This document shows, in pieces, positions 46,789-57,174 of a stretch of 64,000 nt of DNA (the first letter of the stretch is position 1; each line of letters opens with the position of its first letter). Both the position numbers and the translations under genes were made by a program. Origin of the DNA: Prevotellaceae bacterium (GTDB lineage Bacteria > Bacteroidota > Bacteroidia > Bacteroidales > Paludibacteraceae); contig JAISVA010000005.1 of assembly GCA_031271815.1 (NCBI GenBank), positions 87,011-151,010 on the forward strand. Reading direction: 5' to 3'. The notes below the pieces were generated by a model. It saw only the letters and a program-made list of their open reading frames with translations, was not told the origin of the DNA and did no database searches.

Positions 46789-47210
46789 ATGTTGGAAGTA
46801 AGCGAGATTGCCCATTTTGCTTCGTTACGGTCGGAATCTATTCTGCTTTGAATATCAATAAAATAAAAAAAATCTCATTCGGAATTCAGGAAAAAAAATC
46901 AGGTTTGCAAAAATTGCTTCACGACAATCAATTTAAATTGCTACCTTTGTGCTAATTTCAAATGTAGAGTTTACACTTGGAAGGACATTTAAATTTTACG
47001 ATAACGCTTACGTATTATCCTCTTTTTGAGAATTCGGCAAAATTTTCTAACACCATGGGGATAATCCTTTCATTTAAAATCAAAGTATGAAAAAGGTTGT
47101 TTGCCAGGTAAATGCAAGTGTTTGTAAGTCCCATTGGAGTAATTAAACACAGTATTTCCGCGTTTTTCGTATTTTTTATATGTTAAGGAGATCGAAATAA
47201 TCAACATAAA
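46789..47210. other. Intergenic region with a -7-like box
   Basis: A TACCTTTG (46942-46949) matches the Bacteroidota -7 element, with TTG at 46914-46916 at a long spacing of 25 nt. If used, the leader of the following gene would be about 255 nt. No other feature seen. Confidence 0.4.
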
Positions 47211-47846
47211 ATGAAAACCGTAAAATTAACCGTAAACGAAGGATCTTTGGACAGAAGATTATCCAGAGATATTGCCCTAAAATTAACAAGTCTAAAATTA
47301 ATCGGCAGTTTAACTTCTGCTGATATATTGTATCTTTCCGACATAGCAAAGAATGGAATACTGGAAGAATTGGACTTAAGTTCTGTCCGGTTGTTAACGC
47401 AATCTCACATTGAAAATATCTTTTGTGATTCAAAAATGCTGCAAGTGCTAAAACTTCCCAAGTGCGACGGGAAGATTTTTCTTAGCTGTTTTAATAATTG
47501 TGTAAATCTAAAAGAAATAGAAATTATCGTTAATAAGGATGAACCGTATCTGAAAAACTGTTTTAACAGTTGTCCTCAAATAAAGAAAATTAGCCTGAAA
47601 GAGAGTTATGCCAGATTCGGTTTACTGTATCTGGAAAGTTCTTTTGATATGATAGCAGAAAAATCCTGTGATTTGTATGTGCCGGATGATTATCAAGTTG
47701 AATACACCGTTGCAAGAGGATGGTATAAATTTAATGTTAGAAAGGAAAAGTTTCGTTTGAAACATATCTTTAAAATTATTTCTCTACCAAAGGATAAAAA
47801 AAATAATGTCAACATGATCAATTCGCGCAAAAAACATATTTATTAG
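47211..47846 (+). CDS. BspA-like leucine-rich-repeat protein
   Basis: A 211-residue protein starting TVKLTVNEGSLDRRLSRDIA and LTSLKLIGSLTSADILYLSD, the opening used in BspA-type surface proteins of Bacteroidales, followed by irregular leucine-rich repeats (LEELDLSSVRLLTQSHIENI, LKLPKCDGKIFLSCFNNCVN). Unlike typical BspA proteins it has no signal peptide or sorting tail, and the C-terminus is basic. It could be a cytoplasmic LRR protein, or the central part of a formerly larger secreted one. Function unknown. Confidence 0.65.
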   Translation: MKTVKLTVNEGSLDRRLSRDIALKLTSLKLIGSLTSADILYLSDIAKNGILEELDLSSVRLLTQSHIENIFCDSKMLQVLKLPKCDGKIFLSCFNNCVNLKEIEIIVNKDEPYLKNCFNSCPQIKKISLKESYARFGLLYLESSFDMIAEKSCDLYVPDDYQVEYTVARGWYKFNVRKEKFRLKHIFKIISLPKDKKNNVNMINSRKKHIY

Positions 47847-47886
47847 CTTTTTTGCAAATTTCAATTGAAAAGGAATGCTTGTTTTT

Positions 47887-48630
47887 TTATTTTACCGCCC
47901 GGTAAAATGAGCACGATCCACATGTAAACGTTTTTACTTCTACTTGCGAAAAGCCGCATTCGTAAAGCAAAGCCTTCATCTCTTTCCCTTGAGGAAATGC
48001 CTCAATGGATTGGGGCAAATAATTATAGGCACGGGTATCTTTGGAAATAAACCGGGCGAGGACGGGAATGACCAGTTTTGTATATAATTTATATCCCAAT
48101 TTCATAAAAGCGTTTTCAGGTTCGGATAATTCCAGGATAACAGCAACACCGCCGGTTTTCAACACCCGGTAAATTTCGCTCAGACCTTTGTGCAGGCTTT
48201 CAAAATTCCGCACGCCGAAAGCGACTGTTACCGCATCAAACGTTTGCGCATCAAAATCTAACTGCATGGAATCGCCGACTTGCAGTACAATATGGTCTGT
48301 CAAATCGAGCTTCGCTATTTTTTGTTGTCCTACGTTCAGCATTCCTTCCGAAATGTCGATACCGGTGATTTTTTCGGGCGACAGCAAATGATGGGCAGAG
48401 ATGGCAAAATCACCTGTTCCGGTGGCAATATCCAGTATTTTCTTCGGATTTAATTCTTTCAGACTGAGGATTGCCTTTTTCCGCCACGTGCGGTCGTTGC
48501 CCAAAGACATCAACCGGTTCATCGGATCGTATTTTTCAGCAATCGTATCAAACATCTGTTCAACCTGCTCCTTTTTTCCTTGTGAAGAGGCGCTGTACGG
48601 GAGAACTTTTTCACATTTATAATCTGCCAT
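47887..48630 (-). CDS. ubiE: Demethylmenaquinone methyltransferase
   Basis: A 247-residue class I methyltransferase of the UbiE/MenG type: QMFDTIAEKYDPMNRLMSLG (UbiE signature 1), ILDIATGTGDFAISA (SAM motif I), and YRVLKTGGVAVILELSEPEN. It performs the last C-methylation of menaquinone. The ATG at 48630 gives the usual length; the upstream frame is not conserved and would start beyond a likely promoter (TACTTTTG, 48661-48654). Divergent from the LOG-family gene. Confidence 0.95.
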   Translation of the reverse strand: MADYKCEKVLPYSASSQGKKEQVEQMFDTIAEKYDPMNRLMSLGNDRTWRKKAILSLKELNPKKILDIATGTGDFAISAHHLLSPEKITGIDISEGMLNVGQQKIAKLDLTDHIVLQVGDSMQLDFDAQTFDAVTVAFGVRNFESLHKGLSEIYRVLKTGGVAVILELSEPENAFMKLGYKLYTKLVIPVLARFISKDTRAYNYLPQSIEAFPQGKEMKALLYECGFSQVEVKTFTCGSCSFYRAVK

Positions 48631-48699
48631 ATTTTTAAATCGTGATATTCGCACAAAAGTATTAATTTTATGCGATTTTATCTTCAAAACGAAAGAATT

Positions 48700-49251
48700 A
48701 TGTTGAAAATAGGAATATTCTGTTCTTCGAGCGATCGCATTGCGCCGGTTTATTACGCGCAAACAGCCGCCTTGGGCAAGTGGATCGGTGCGCACAAACA
48801 CACCATTATATATGGCGGAACGACAAATGGCTTAATGGAACGCGTAGCACAAAGTGTAAAGGAATGGGGCGGAAGAACCGTTGGCATCCTGCCGCGAGCG
48901 ATGTTTGAAAGCGGTTTGGCAAGTCCGGAAGTCGATGAACTCATCATCACCGAAGACTTGACCGAGCGAAAAAACAGAATAGTGGAGATGGCAGACTTGT
49001 TTATTGCGCTTCCGGGTGGATTCGGGACATTGGATGAGATATTCCATGCGGTTGCCGGCGGACAGGTGGGATATCACGATAAACCGCTCTTTCTGTTCAA
49101 TCAAAATGGGTTTTATAATCCTGTTATTCAACAAATTAATCAGATATTTATTGAACAGTTTACCCCTGTCGAACATCAAAAAAGAATCTTTGTTGTTGAT
49201 ACAATTGAAGATTGTATAAAGGAACTTTTTCGGATAAATGAAAATATTTAA
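48700..49251 (+). CDS. LOG-family nucleoside-monophosphate phosphoribohydrolase
   Basis: A 183-residue LOG/YvdD-type protein with the two signatures IYGGTTNGLMERVAQ and ALPGGFGTLDEIFHA (PGGxGTxxE). Plant and bacterial relatives cleave ribose-phosphate from nucleotides such as cytokinin precursors or AMP. It is cytoplasmic; role in Bacteroidota unsettled. The start at 48700 (MLKIGIFCSSS) is preferred over the ATG ten codons upstream. Confidence 0.9.
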   Translation: MLKIGIFCSSSDRIAPVYYAQTAALGKWIGAHKHTIIYGGTTNGLMERVAQSVKEWGGRTVGILPRAMFESGLASPEVDELIITEDLTERKNRIVEMADLFIALPGGFGTLDEIFHAVAGGQVGYHDKPLFLFNQNGFYNPVIQQINQIFIEQFTPVEHQKRIFVVDTIEDCIKELFRINENI

Positions 49252-49268
49252 AAAAATAATTACAAAAG

Positions 49269-49300
49269 TTTGCAGAATATAAAAAAAACATATACTTTTG
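49269..49300 (+). promoter_or_regulatory. Promoter of tRNA-Glu and rpsT
   Basis: TTTG (49269-49272), 20 nt, TACTTTTG (49293-49300), 43 nt before tRNA-Glu; consensus match. Confidence 0.75.
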
Positions 49301-49343
49301 CATCCGCAATCGAGAAACAAACATAATCGTTGCAGCCTTGAAA

Positions 49344-49415
49344 GGCCCATTCGTCTATCGGTTAGGACGCAAGATTTTCATTCTTGAAAGAGGGGTTCGA
49401 CTCCCCTATGGGCTA
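49344..49415 (+). tRNA. tRNA-Glu (TTC anticodon)
   Basis: Acceptor GGCCCAT/ATGGGCT with G1-U72, D-arm GTCTATCGGTTAGGAC, anticodon loop TTTTCAT, T-arm GTTCGAC; discriminator A and encoded CCA (49416-49418). It precedes rpsT by 21 nt and shares its promoter. Confidence 0.96.
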
Positions 49416-49439
49416 CCAATTTAAAAAGATTTTTATAAG

Positions 49440-49691
49440 ATGGCAAATCACAAATCAGCAATCAAAAGAATCAGACAAACTGAAAAAAGAAGATTGCATA
49501 ACAGATATTACGCTAAAACAGCGCGCAACGCAGTCAGAAAATTGCGTTCATTGAAGGAAAAAGAAGAGGCAGTAGCTCTTTATCCGAAAGTAAGTTCTAT
49601 GCTTGACAAGTTGGCTAAGAAGAATATCATTCACAAAAACAAAGCCGGTAACTTAAAATCCAAGTTGGCTAAAATGATTAACAAGTTGTAA
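49440..49691 (+). CDS. rpsT: 30S ribosomal protein S20
   Basis: An 83-residue basic protein beginning [20 protein letters not shown], the S20 signature, with the C-terminal helix [20 protein letters not shown]. It binds the 5' domain of 16S rRNA. Normal length for the phylum. Followed by a strong terminator. Confidence 0.97.
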   Translation: MANHKSAIKRIRQTEKRRLHNRYYAKTARNAVRKLRSLKEKEEAVALYPKVSSMLDKLAKKNIIHKNKAGNLKSKLAKMINKL

Positions 49692-49714
49692 TCAGTATTT
49701 TGATATATATCAAA

Positions 49715-49745
49715 ACCCTCTTCCAAAAAAGAAGAGGGTTTTTTT
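49715..49745 (+). terminator. Terminator of rpsT
   Basis: AAACCCTCTT and AAGAGGGTTT pair around CCAAAAAAG and are followed by TTTTT. Confidence 0.9.
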
Positions 49746-49780
49746 ATTCAAATTAATGCTTATTCGTGATTTTATTGCTG

Positions 49781-49802
49781 CTTCCAATCCTGCGGATTGG
49801 AA
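49781..49802. repeat. Short hairpin CTTCCAATCC/GGATTGGAAG
   Basis: A perfect 10-bp stem with a TG(C) loop of 2-3 nt in the convergent space between rpsT and gldG. Compact and GC-richer than its surroundings, like the hairpin at 2417-2441. Confidence 0.75.
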
Positions 49803-49965
49803 GTCGTGGTAAGATTACGGACGCATTTTCAAATTTAACGATAAAGTTAAATAAGTATTTATATGCCTTATAAATTTATTTATATATGACTAAGCTAACT
49901 TGAGAAGGCTTTATTAAAATTCTTTTTGAAATAATATAGATCAATTTATCGTTTTTCCCTGTTTT

Positions 49966-51645
49966 TCAACTTGCATACCTCTTTTTTCGCACAAAATAAG
50001 AAACCGTGCCAAACAGCGCAAGAAAAACCAGCGGCAACAGCACGTTCGAAATTTGCCAAAATTTACGCAATCCGATAATTGCAGGCTTATTCAACAATCG
50101 AAGCTTTATTTCTCTCGATCGAAGCGCCATCCATCCTTCATCGTCGGTTAAATAGTTGACTGCATTCAGTATAAAATCCTTATTTCCAAATTGCTGGTTC
50201 ATATAACGGTCAAAACCAAGCGGAACGATGGAGGTATTTTCGCCGTAGCCCTGCACATCGTTCCGGATAATGCTGCCGTTTGCCACAACAATCATTTTGG
50301 TGGGTTTACTTTCGGTAATCATTTTTTCTTGCGAGCGAATGCCTTCGGGTATCATCCGGTTGGTAAATACGGACGGAAAAACGCCCTCGATTGATGCGGC
50401 AACAATCGTATTCCTCGTGTTAAAGAAGTGTCCGCTTTTCTCCACATTTATAATGTCCATTGAAACCAGTGAAGGCGTAGTTTGAAGGCGTGTTCCTGTT
50501 GACGTGATCAGCAATACATCTTTTTTTACCGGTAAATCTTCGCCTACAAAATCAAGTGAACTTGCAAATTCCGCTTTTACGGGCGTTAAATTCCGGGTAA
50601 CCGGGTGCTCGGGCGATGTCAACAGAATTGGTGAATAATACCAGGGCATCGGTTCAAATTTCGCAGGTTCACCCTCTTCAGCCACGTTAACCGGAATCAA
50701 TGCGCTTTGAACATCCAGCACCAGCACCGGATTGATGCGAATGCCGTACTTAAACAGCTGGTCGGACAGGTTTACATCGTTCGGAATCGCCATTGTTTCG
50801 GAATAAACAGACAAACTGTCCAAAGAAACCCGCGTGCCGTCCACCATCCAAAGCGCTTTTCCGCCGCGCATAATGTATTGGTCGATAACGTATTTGTCTT
50901 TTTCCGTAAATTTTTCTTGCGGAGCGGCAATAATAATCGCGGAATATGGTTCCAGAATAGCCGGATCATCGCCAATAACACCTCTGTCCACCTGATAATA
51001 GCGGCTTAGCGTTTGGGAAATATCGTAAGTTAAGACTTCCGGCAACTCTCCGTGTCCTTCGATAAAAGCAACTTTCCGAATCTCTTTTGAAGTCAACAGG
51101 CGAATAGCTTCCGTTAATTCAAATTCGAGGTTTTGAATAGAAATGTTCAGATTTTCCTCTCCCGATTTTCCAGGCAGGTTTTTGAGTAAATTGACTAAAT
51201 GGTTTTTCCCTTTGTAAGATATTTCAACCCAGGGAAATACCATTTTCTGGATGGATTTTCCCTCTTTGTCTTTTTCATGTACCATTATTCCGCGTATGCC
51301 TCTCTTTGCCAGTTCTTCGTATTGCTTCTCGCGTGCTTGTGGCGTCGAGGCGGCTGACGGGTTGATAAACTCGTATTTCAAATTCCGGCTATAAGCGCTA
51401 AATTCGTCCAGCATTTCCCGCGTAGCTTTACGCAACCGCAAAAATCCGGAATTTAAATCGCCATCTAAGTAAATTTTAAACACGATTTCATCGTCTAATC
51501 CCCTCAACAGCTTTTTCGTATTATCTGAAATGCTGTATCGTTTTTCGGACGTTAAATCCAGCCGGAAAAAATATTTTCCAGAAATAAAATACACTGCAAC
51601 AATGGCTGCAATGAAGAGTAATATGGTTAGTGTTTTTTTTATCAT
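49966..51645 (-). CDS. gldG: Gliding-motility ABC component GldG
   Basis: A 559-residue membrane-anchored GldG-type protein: an N-terminal helix (KTLTILLFIAAIVAVYFISG), the segment FRLDLTSEKRYSISDNTKKL that opens the periplasmic ABC-type domain, IAAPQEKFTEKDKYVIDQYI, and a C-terminal helix (FWQISNVLLPLVFLALFGTV). GldG normally forms an ABC transporter with GldF (permease) and GldA (ATPase), required for gliding in Flavobacterium; neither partner lies in this window. The upstream neighbour is the higBA pair, 13 nt away. The start at 51645 gives the membrane helix directly; 12 extra residues are possible. Confidence 0.88.
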   Translation of the reverse strand: MIKKTLTILLFIAAIVAVYFISGKYFFRLDLTSEKRYSISDNTKKLLRGLDDEIVFKIYLDGDLNSGFLRLRKATREMLDEFSAYSRNLKYEFINPSAASTPQAREKQYEELAKRGIRGIMVHEKDKEGKSIQKMVFPWVEISYKGKNHLVNLLKNLPGKSGEENLNISIQNLEFELTEAIRLLTSKEIRKVAFIEGHGELPEVLTYDISQTLSRYYQVDRGVIGDDPAILEPYSAIIIAAPQEKFTEKDKYVIDQYIMRGGKALWMVDGTRVSLDSLSVYSETMAIPNDVNLSDQLFKYGIRINPVLVLDVQSALIPVNVAEEGEPAKFEPMPWYYSPILLTSPEHPVTRNLTPVKAEFASSLDFVGEDLPVKKDVLLITSTGTRLQTTPSLVSMDIINVEKSGHFFNTRNTIVAASIEGVFPSVFTNRMIPEGIRSQEKMITESKPTKMIVVANGSIIRNDVQGYGENTSIVPLGFDRYMNQQFGNKDFILNAVNYLTDDEGWMALRSREIKLRLLNKPAIIGLRKFWQISNVLLPLVFLALFGTVSYFVRKKRYAS

Positions 51646-51658
51646 ACGAATCAAAAAT

Positions 51659-52069
51659 TTATACTGTTTCCGCTGTAACATACTTTTCCGAATAATTTGA
51701 TACGGGATTCACACCCAATATGGTATTTGCGCTAATATTTAGTTTCTCATACATCACTTTGGCAACTTGCAATGCAGGTTCTTTACCTGATAAATATTCA
51801 CTGATACGCGAATGGCTTACTCCGAGTATTGTTGCAAGTTGCCCCTGATTAATACCCATTTCATACATACGAAGTTTTAATACTTCAGCAAGTGTCGGGA
51901 TAGCTATCGGATCATGTTTATTTTCGTGTTCTTCTACCAATTCGGAAAGAAAATCCAGTTCGATTGCTTCCGGTACAGTATCATAATTCTCATCTGCTAC
52001 TATGTCGAGTAATTCGTCAATGCGCCTGGCAATAGCGTAATATTCTCTTTCATTTGTAATACGACTCAT
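51659..52069 (-). CDS. higA: HigA-type antitoxin (XRE family)
   Basis: A 136-residue protein with an N-terminal helical toxin-binding part (EREYYAIARRIDELLDIVAD) and a C-terminal helix-turn-helix of the XRE/Cro type (GINQGQLATILGVSHSRISE, YLSGKEP). It follows the toxin gene by 12 nt, the higB-higA order. It should neutralise the toxin and repress the operon. Its closeness to gldG (13 nt) means gldG may be read from the same transcript. Confidence 0.88.
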   Translation of the reverse strand: MSRITNEREYYAIARRIDELLDIVADENYDTVPEAIELDFLSELVEEHENKHDPIAIPTLAEVLKLRMYEMGINQGQLATILGVSHSRISEYLSGKEPALQVAKVMYEKLNISANTILGVNPVSNYSEKYVTAETV

Positions 52070-52081
52070 ATTCTCATAATT

Positions 52082-52372
52082 TTAAATTGCCGAACAATCT
52101 ATTTTATCATATTCGGTATGAGTTCCGATGAAACCATAGACATATTTTGGAATAAAAAGTACCACAGCCACCAACAGGTAAGAATTTCCTTTTATATTAA
52201 AAATAAATCGCTTATTTCCGATTGCATCAACCGCATTGAAAGTTCTTTTCATTTCGGCAAAGTTATGCCGTTCCGATTCTTTTATTTTGTTGTACCGGTC
52301 TTCCAATGCCGGTTTAGAGTCAGGATGTTGTATGTAATATTCAACCGGCGTTTTATATACAAAAATCCTCAT
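52082..52372 (-). CDS. higB: HigB-type mRNA interferase toxin
   Basis: A 96-residue RelE-superfamily toxin of the HigB class: residues RIFVYKTPVEYYIQHPDSK at the start, WT-like core ADVKF replaced by TFNAVDAIGNKRFIFNIKGN, and the ending YLLVAVVLF, FIGTHTEYDKIDC. The invariant FNI-GN-YRL pattern and the GTHxEYDKID ending identify the subfamily. It cleaves mRNA on the ribosome. Partner antitoxin lies directly downstream. Confidence 0.88.
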   Translation of the reverse strand: MRIFVYKTPVEYYIQHPDSKPALEDRYNKIKESERHNFAEMKRTFNAVDAIGNKRFIFNIKGNSYLLVAVVLFIPKYVYGFIGTHTEYDKIDCSAI

Positions 52373-52429
52373 ACTTCATATCTGCTTTTACAAAAATACA
52401 ATATTTTCCCAGAAATTGTTATTCCCTCT

Positions 52430-53074
52430 TCACTTCCATTCCAGCGTTTCAATCAACCGGATAATATCTTCCCGGATAAATGCAGCGACCGGCGCGATTG
52501 AATCCTTATTCGGTGAAGCGTTGAAATATAAGGCTCCTCTGAAAAAATGCCGTGTACTGTCTGTCAGGATAAATTGAATACCGGAGGCTGTATTTCCTTT
52601 TAATTCGTATAAAATGCCATATACTTTCCGTTCTTCATTTTCGTAAGGCTGTTCGGTTATGGCGTCGGCTTTTATGGTGTGCTTATAAACAAATGTACGG
52701 GAATCTTCGGCAATTTCCTGAAAATTATTTTCTACTTTTTTATAACTGCCGTATATCCGGGCGTTGAATTGCGGATATATAATGTCTATCCAGAACGGGT
52801 CACTCGGGTTTCCAGCCTTGGGTGTCACTTGCGCAATGTCGGCGTATTCAAAGGTGTAGGGATAACCGGGCGCGTTGAATGTCCCGTACGTTTTTCCGGG
52901 CAGGTCAATCCGGAAATAACCGCGAGGTTTCGGCGTGTTTTCGCTGCATCCGAGAAGTGCGAAAATGCACGAAAGCGCGAAGGCGCAAAAGTACCAATTT
53001 AGCCCGTTTCCGTTCGTGCCTTCATGCTTTCGCGCCTTCGCGCTTTCGTGCATTTTTCGTTTTGTTATTGACAT
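52430..53074 (-). CDS. gldD: Gliding-motility lipoprotein GldD
   Basis: A 214-residue lipoprotein. The mature part has the GldD signature PRGYFRIDLPGKTYGTF and PYTFEYADIAQV, and YPQFNARIYGSYK. The lipobox is ALLGC near residue 42. GldD is needed for gliding and type IX secretion in Flavobacterium. Start: ATG at 53074 (or Met8 at 53053). Odd feature: the N-terminal 45 codons, including the signal peptide (WYFCAFALSCIFALLGC), are written in an inverted repeat of the GCGAAGGCG family (52960-53059). It lies 4 nt after gldE. Confidence 0.88.
   Translation of the reverse strand: MSITKRKMHESAKARKHEGTNGNGLNWYFCAFALSCIFALLGCSENTPKPRGYFRIDLPGKTYGTFNAPGYPYTFEYADIAQVTPKAGNPSDPFWIDIIYPQFNARIYGSYKKVENNFQEIAEDSRTFVYKHTIKADAITEQPYENEERKVYGILYELKGNTASGIQFILTDSTRHFFRGALYFNASPNKDSIAPVAAFIREDIIRLIETLEWK
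52960..53059. repeat. GCGAAGGCG-family inverted repeat inside gldD start
   Basis: The arm CGAAAATGCACGAAAGCGCG continuing AAGGCGC (52960-52986) is the reverse complement of 53032-53059 apart from one extra T. The 45-nt loop codes for N-terminal residues. Related copies occur at 54455-54549, 57982-58015 and 58686-58747. Confidence 0.9.
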
Positions 53075-53078
53075 AATA

Positions 53079-54401
53079 TTATGATATTTGCATTTTTACT
53101 CTTTTTATCCGCCGGTTGTCGGCTGATACGATTTGAAATGTGTAGTTTTTGTATTCGATGACCTCTTCGACTACCGGAATATCTCCTTTTATTTCCAGCA
53201 GCAATCCGGCTAATGTGTCGGCATCCGAATCAATATCGGTAAAATCGTCCTTATCGACATTCGGAATTTTGTAAAAATCATTGACCAGTAACTTGCCTTC
53301 CAATACATAATTCCTGTCATCTATCCGGGAGTACAATTTCTGTTCGTCGTCATCGTGCTCATCACAAATATCGCCGACTATTACTTCCAGAATATCTTCT
53401 AATGTTACGATTCCCGAGGTTCCGCCAAATTCATCCACTACGATTGCCATGTGGATATGTTTGGACTGAAATTCTTTCAGCAAATCATCTATTTTTTTCG
53501 TTTCGGGAATGAAATAGGCTTCCCGTATCAGCGATTGCCAATCGAAAGATTTTCCTTTGTCAAGGTACTTCAATAAATCTTTGATGTAAAGAATCCCTTT
53601 AATATTATCTATTGAGCCTTCATACACGGGAAGGCGTGAATATTCCGATTCGCGGATAATACGGATGACGGTTTCAAAATCGCTCTTCAAGTCAACATCC
53701 ACAATATCCACTCTTGGTTTCATAATTTCATCCACATTGATGCGTCCGAAATTGACAATTCCCTGCAAAATTTCTTTCTCTTCCTTTTTTTCTACTGCTT
53801 TAAGCTTCAATGTTTCTGACAATTCATCAATCGAAATCGCACGGTATGTTTTGGTTTCCAGCCTTTTCTCCACGATTGAGGCCGAATGTAAAAAAAGATA
53901 GACAAACGGGCGAAAAACAAAAGATAAAAACCGGATAATCCCGGCAAAACGATAAAGGAAGGAGAGTCGTTTTCTTTTTTTTAATAATTCGGGAAAAAGT
54001 TCATTGAAAAGTAAAATCGCGAATGTAATGACGAAAAAAACAATGATCCAACAAACGAATTTCGGTAAAACAGTCAATTCCAATGCCTTATTTAAAGACA
54101 AAACCGAAATCATAATCGCAGTTATTAACAGCGTGTAATGACAAAAGACAATCGTTCCCAACGTTTGCAATGGAGTGCTGAGCAATGTTTGAAGAGATTG
54201 GTGATTTTTCCGGGTCGAACGTTTGATTTTTTCCTCTTCTTTATCCGTTAAGGAGAAAAAAGCGGTTTCAAAAGCAGACAAAACAGTCAGCAACCCAAAC
54301 AAAAACAGCATAAAAACAGCAAGGAAGATGTAGATTTCCACCTCCAACGTTCGAGAAAGGTCGGAAATACTTCCGGTTATATCCAAAGAAAACGTATCCA
54401 A
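53079..54401 (-). CDS. gldE: GldE, CNNM/CBS-domain membrane protein
   Basis: A 440-residue protein: N-terminal CNNM (DUF21) membrane domain of about four helices ([20 protein letters not shown]), a tandem CBS pair (residues about 210-330, with [20 protein letters not shown] and [20 protein letters not shown]), and the C-terminal CorC/HlyC transporter-associated domain ([19 protein letters not shown]). The hemolysin-C-like family includes ion transporters; the Bacteroidota member upstream of gldD is called GldE. It follows ssb by 179 nt, as in Flavobacterium. Confidence 0.9.
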   Translation of the reverse strand: MDTFSLDITGSISDLSRTLEVEIYIFLAVFMLFLFGLLTVLSAFETAFFSLTDKEEEKIKRSTRKNHQSLQTLLSTPLQTLGTIVFCHYTLLITAIMISVLSLNKALELTVLPKFVCWIIVFFVITFAILLFNELFPELLKKRKRLSFLYRFAGIIRFLSFVFRPFVYLFLHSASIVEKRLETKTYRAISIDELSETLKLKAVEKKEEKEILQGIVNFGRINVDEIMKPRVDIVDVDLKSDFETVIRIIRESEYSRLPVYEGSIDNIKGILYIKDLLKYLDKGKSFDWQSLIREAYFIPETKKIDDLLKEFQSKHIHMAIVVDEFGGTSGIVTLEDILEVIVGDICDEHDDDEQKLYSRIDDRNYVLEGKLLVNDFYKIPNVDKDDFTDIDSDADTLAGLLLEIKGDIPVVEEVIEYKNYTFQIVSADNRRIKRVKMQIS

Positions 54402-54454
54402 GCGCGATGAAATTGGTTAAACAATAGCTGCAAATATAGGAATAAAAATTAAAA

Positions 54455-54549
54455 CTTTGCGCCTTCGCGTCTTTGTGTTCTTTGCATTTTAAAGAAAGCG
54501 CAAGCGCCTGTTTTTAACGTAAAGAACACAAAGGCGTAAAAACGCAAAG
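54455..54549. repeat. Imperfect inverted repeat CTTTGCGCCTTCGCG family
   Basis: CTTTGCGCCTTCGCGTCTTT and following (54455-54485) pairs with GTAAAGAACACAAAGGCG and following (54519-54549) with few mismatches. It fills most of the ssb-gldE spacer and can act as a minus-strand hairpin after ssb. Confidence 0.85.
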
Positions 54550-54580
54550 AATTTACTGCAAATGCTTCATTTCCGCTGCA

Positions 54581-55054
54581 TCAAAAAGGCAAATCACCGG
54601 AAGAGTCTTCATTATCACTGCCGAAATTTGGCGCTGAAGGAGTTGAAACGGGTTGCGACTGGTACTGCGGTTGTTGCGCTCCTGCTTGCGGGGCTGTCAA
54701 CGGAGCTACGCCGCCTTCGGGACGTTTTCCGAGTAGCTGCAAATCATCGGCGTAAATTTCTGTTGTGTAGCGGGTTACGCCGTTTTGGTCTTGCCAGTTC
54801 CGGGTTCTGATTTTTCCCTCAATATATAAAGAGGTACCTTTTCGCACATAACTTTCCACCACTTTTGCCAGTCCTCTCCAAACGACAATGTTATGCCATT
54901 CGGTTCTGTCTGGGACGACAGTTCCGGTCTGGGTGGTATATCCGCGTTCGGTTGTAGCGAGTGTGAAATTTGCAACAGGGGTGTTTTGGTCAACATAGCG
55001 CACTTCGGGGTCTTTTCCCACATTTCCAACTAAAATCACTTTGTTTACAGACAT
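54581..55054 (-). CDS. ssb: Single-stranded DNA-binding protein
   Basis: A 157-residue SSB: OB-fold domain opening VNKVILVGNVGKDPEVRYVD, with EWHNIVVWRGLAKVVESYVR and GTSLYIEGKIRTRNW, then a flexible Gln/Pro/Ser linker and the acidic tip SSGDLPF that binds partner proteins. Normal length. Located next to gldE-gldD, the arrangement seen in other Bacteroidota. Confidence 0.96.
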   Translation of the reverse strand: MSVNKVILVGNVGKDPEVRYVDQNTPVANFTLATTERGYTTQTGTVVPDRTEWHNIVVWRGLAKVVESYVRKGTSLYIEGKIRTRNWQDQNGVTRYTTEIYADDLQLLGKRPEGGVAPLTAPQAGAQQPQYQSQPVSTPSAPNFGSDNEDSSGDLPF

Positions 55055-55123
55055 AAATAGATTTTTTAAATTGTGAATATTAAATTTTTTATCGCCGGCA
55101 AATATATGAAAAAAAATAATCCC

Positions 55124-55217
55124 GAACCAGAATTTTCATAAGATTTACAGGATTCTCAAGATTTTTTTACCATCATCCCGGCAATCTTGTAAATCATATG
55201 AAAATCCAGGTTCAAGA
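55124..55217. repeat. GAACC...GGTTCAAGACA inverted repeat
   Basis: The arms 55124-55154 and 55183-55213 are reverse complements with about four mismatches over 31 nt; the outer sequence GGTTCAAGACA is shared with the perfect repeat at 15987-16086. It is a degenerate member of that family, in the ssb-thiC gap. Confidence 0.8.
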
Positions 55218-55294
55218 CATAATATTCACTTTGCCTCCCAAGTCCTCAGTAATTTATATTTTGTGTATTTGCAATTAAATCAGGTGTTTGTGTT

Positions 55295-55390
55295 TTATTG
55301 AAGATTAAAAACAAACGGAAGATTAACTTCAGCATCAATGGGTTCGCCGTTAAAAATACCCCGCAGCCAATTGTCGTACATCAGTTGTTT
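55295..55390 (-). pseudogene. Gene-tail remnant after thiC
   Basis: On the minus strand, directly after a stop codon, the frame reads QLMYDNWLRGIFNGEPIDAE then VNLPFVFNLQ and stops. The W-x5-NGEPIDAEVNLPFVF pattern resembles the last strands of TonB-type C-terminal domains. There is no N-terminal part, so this is probably the surviving tail of a deleted gene. The assignment to TonB is a weak inference. Confidence 0.4.
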
Positions 55391-55403
55391 TTAAGTTTGC
55401 ATT

Positions 55404-57170
<1,767 letters not shown>

Positions 57171-57174
57171 TCAT

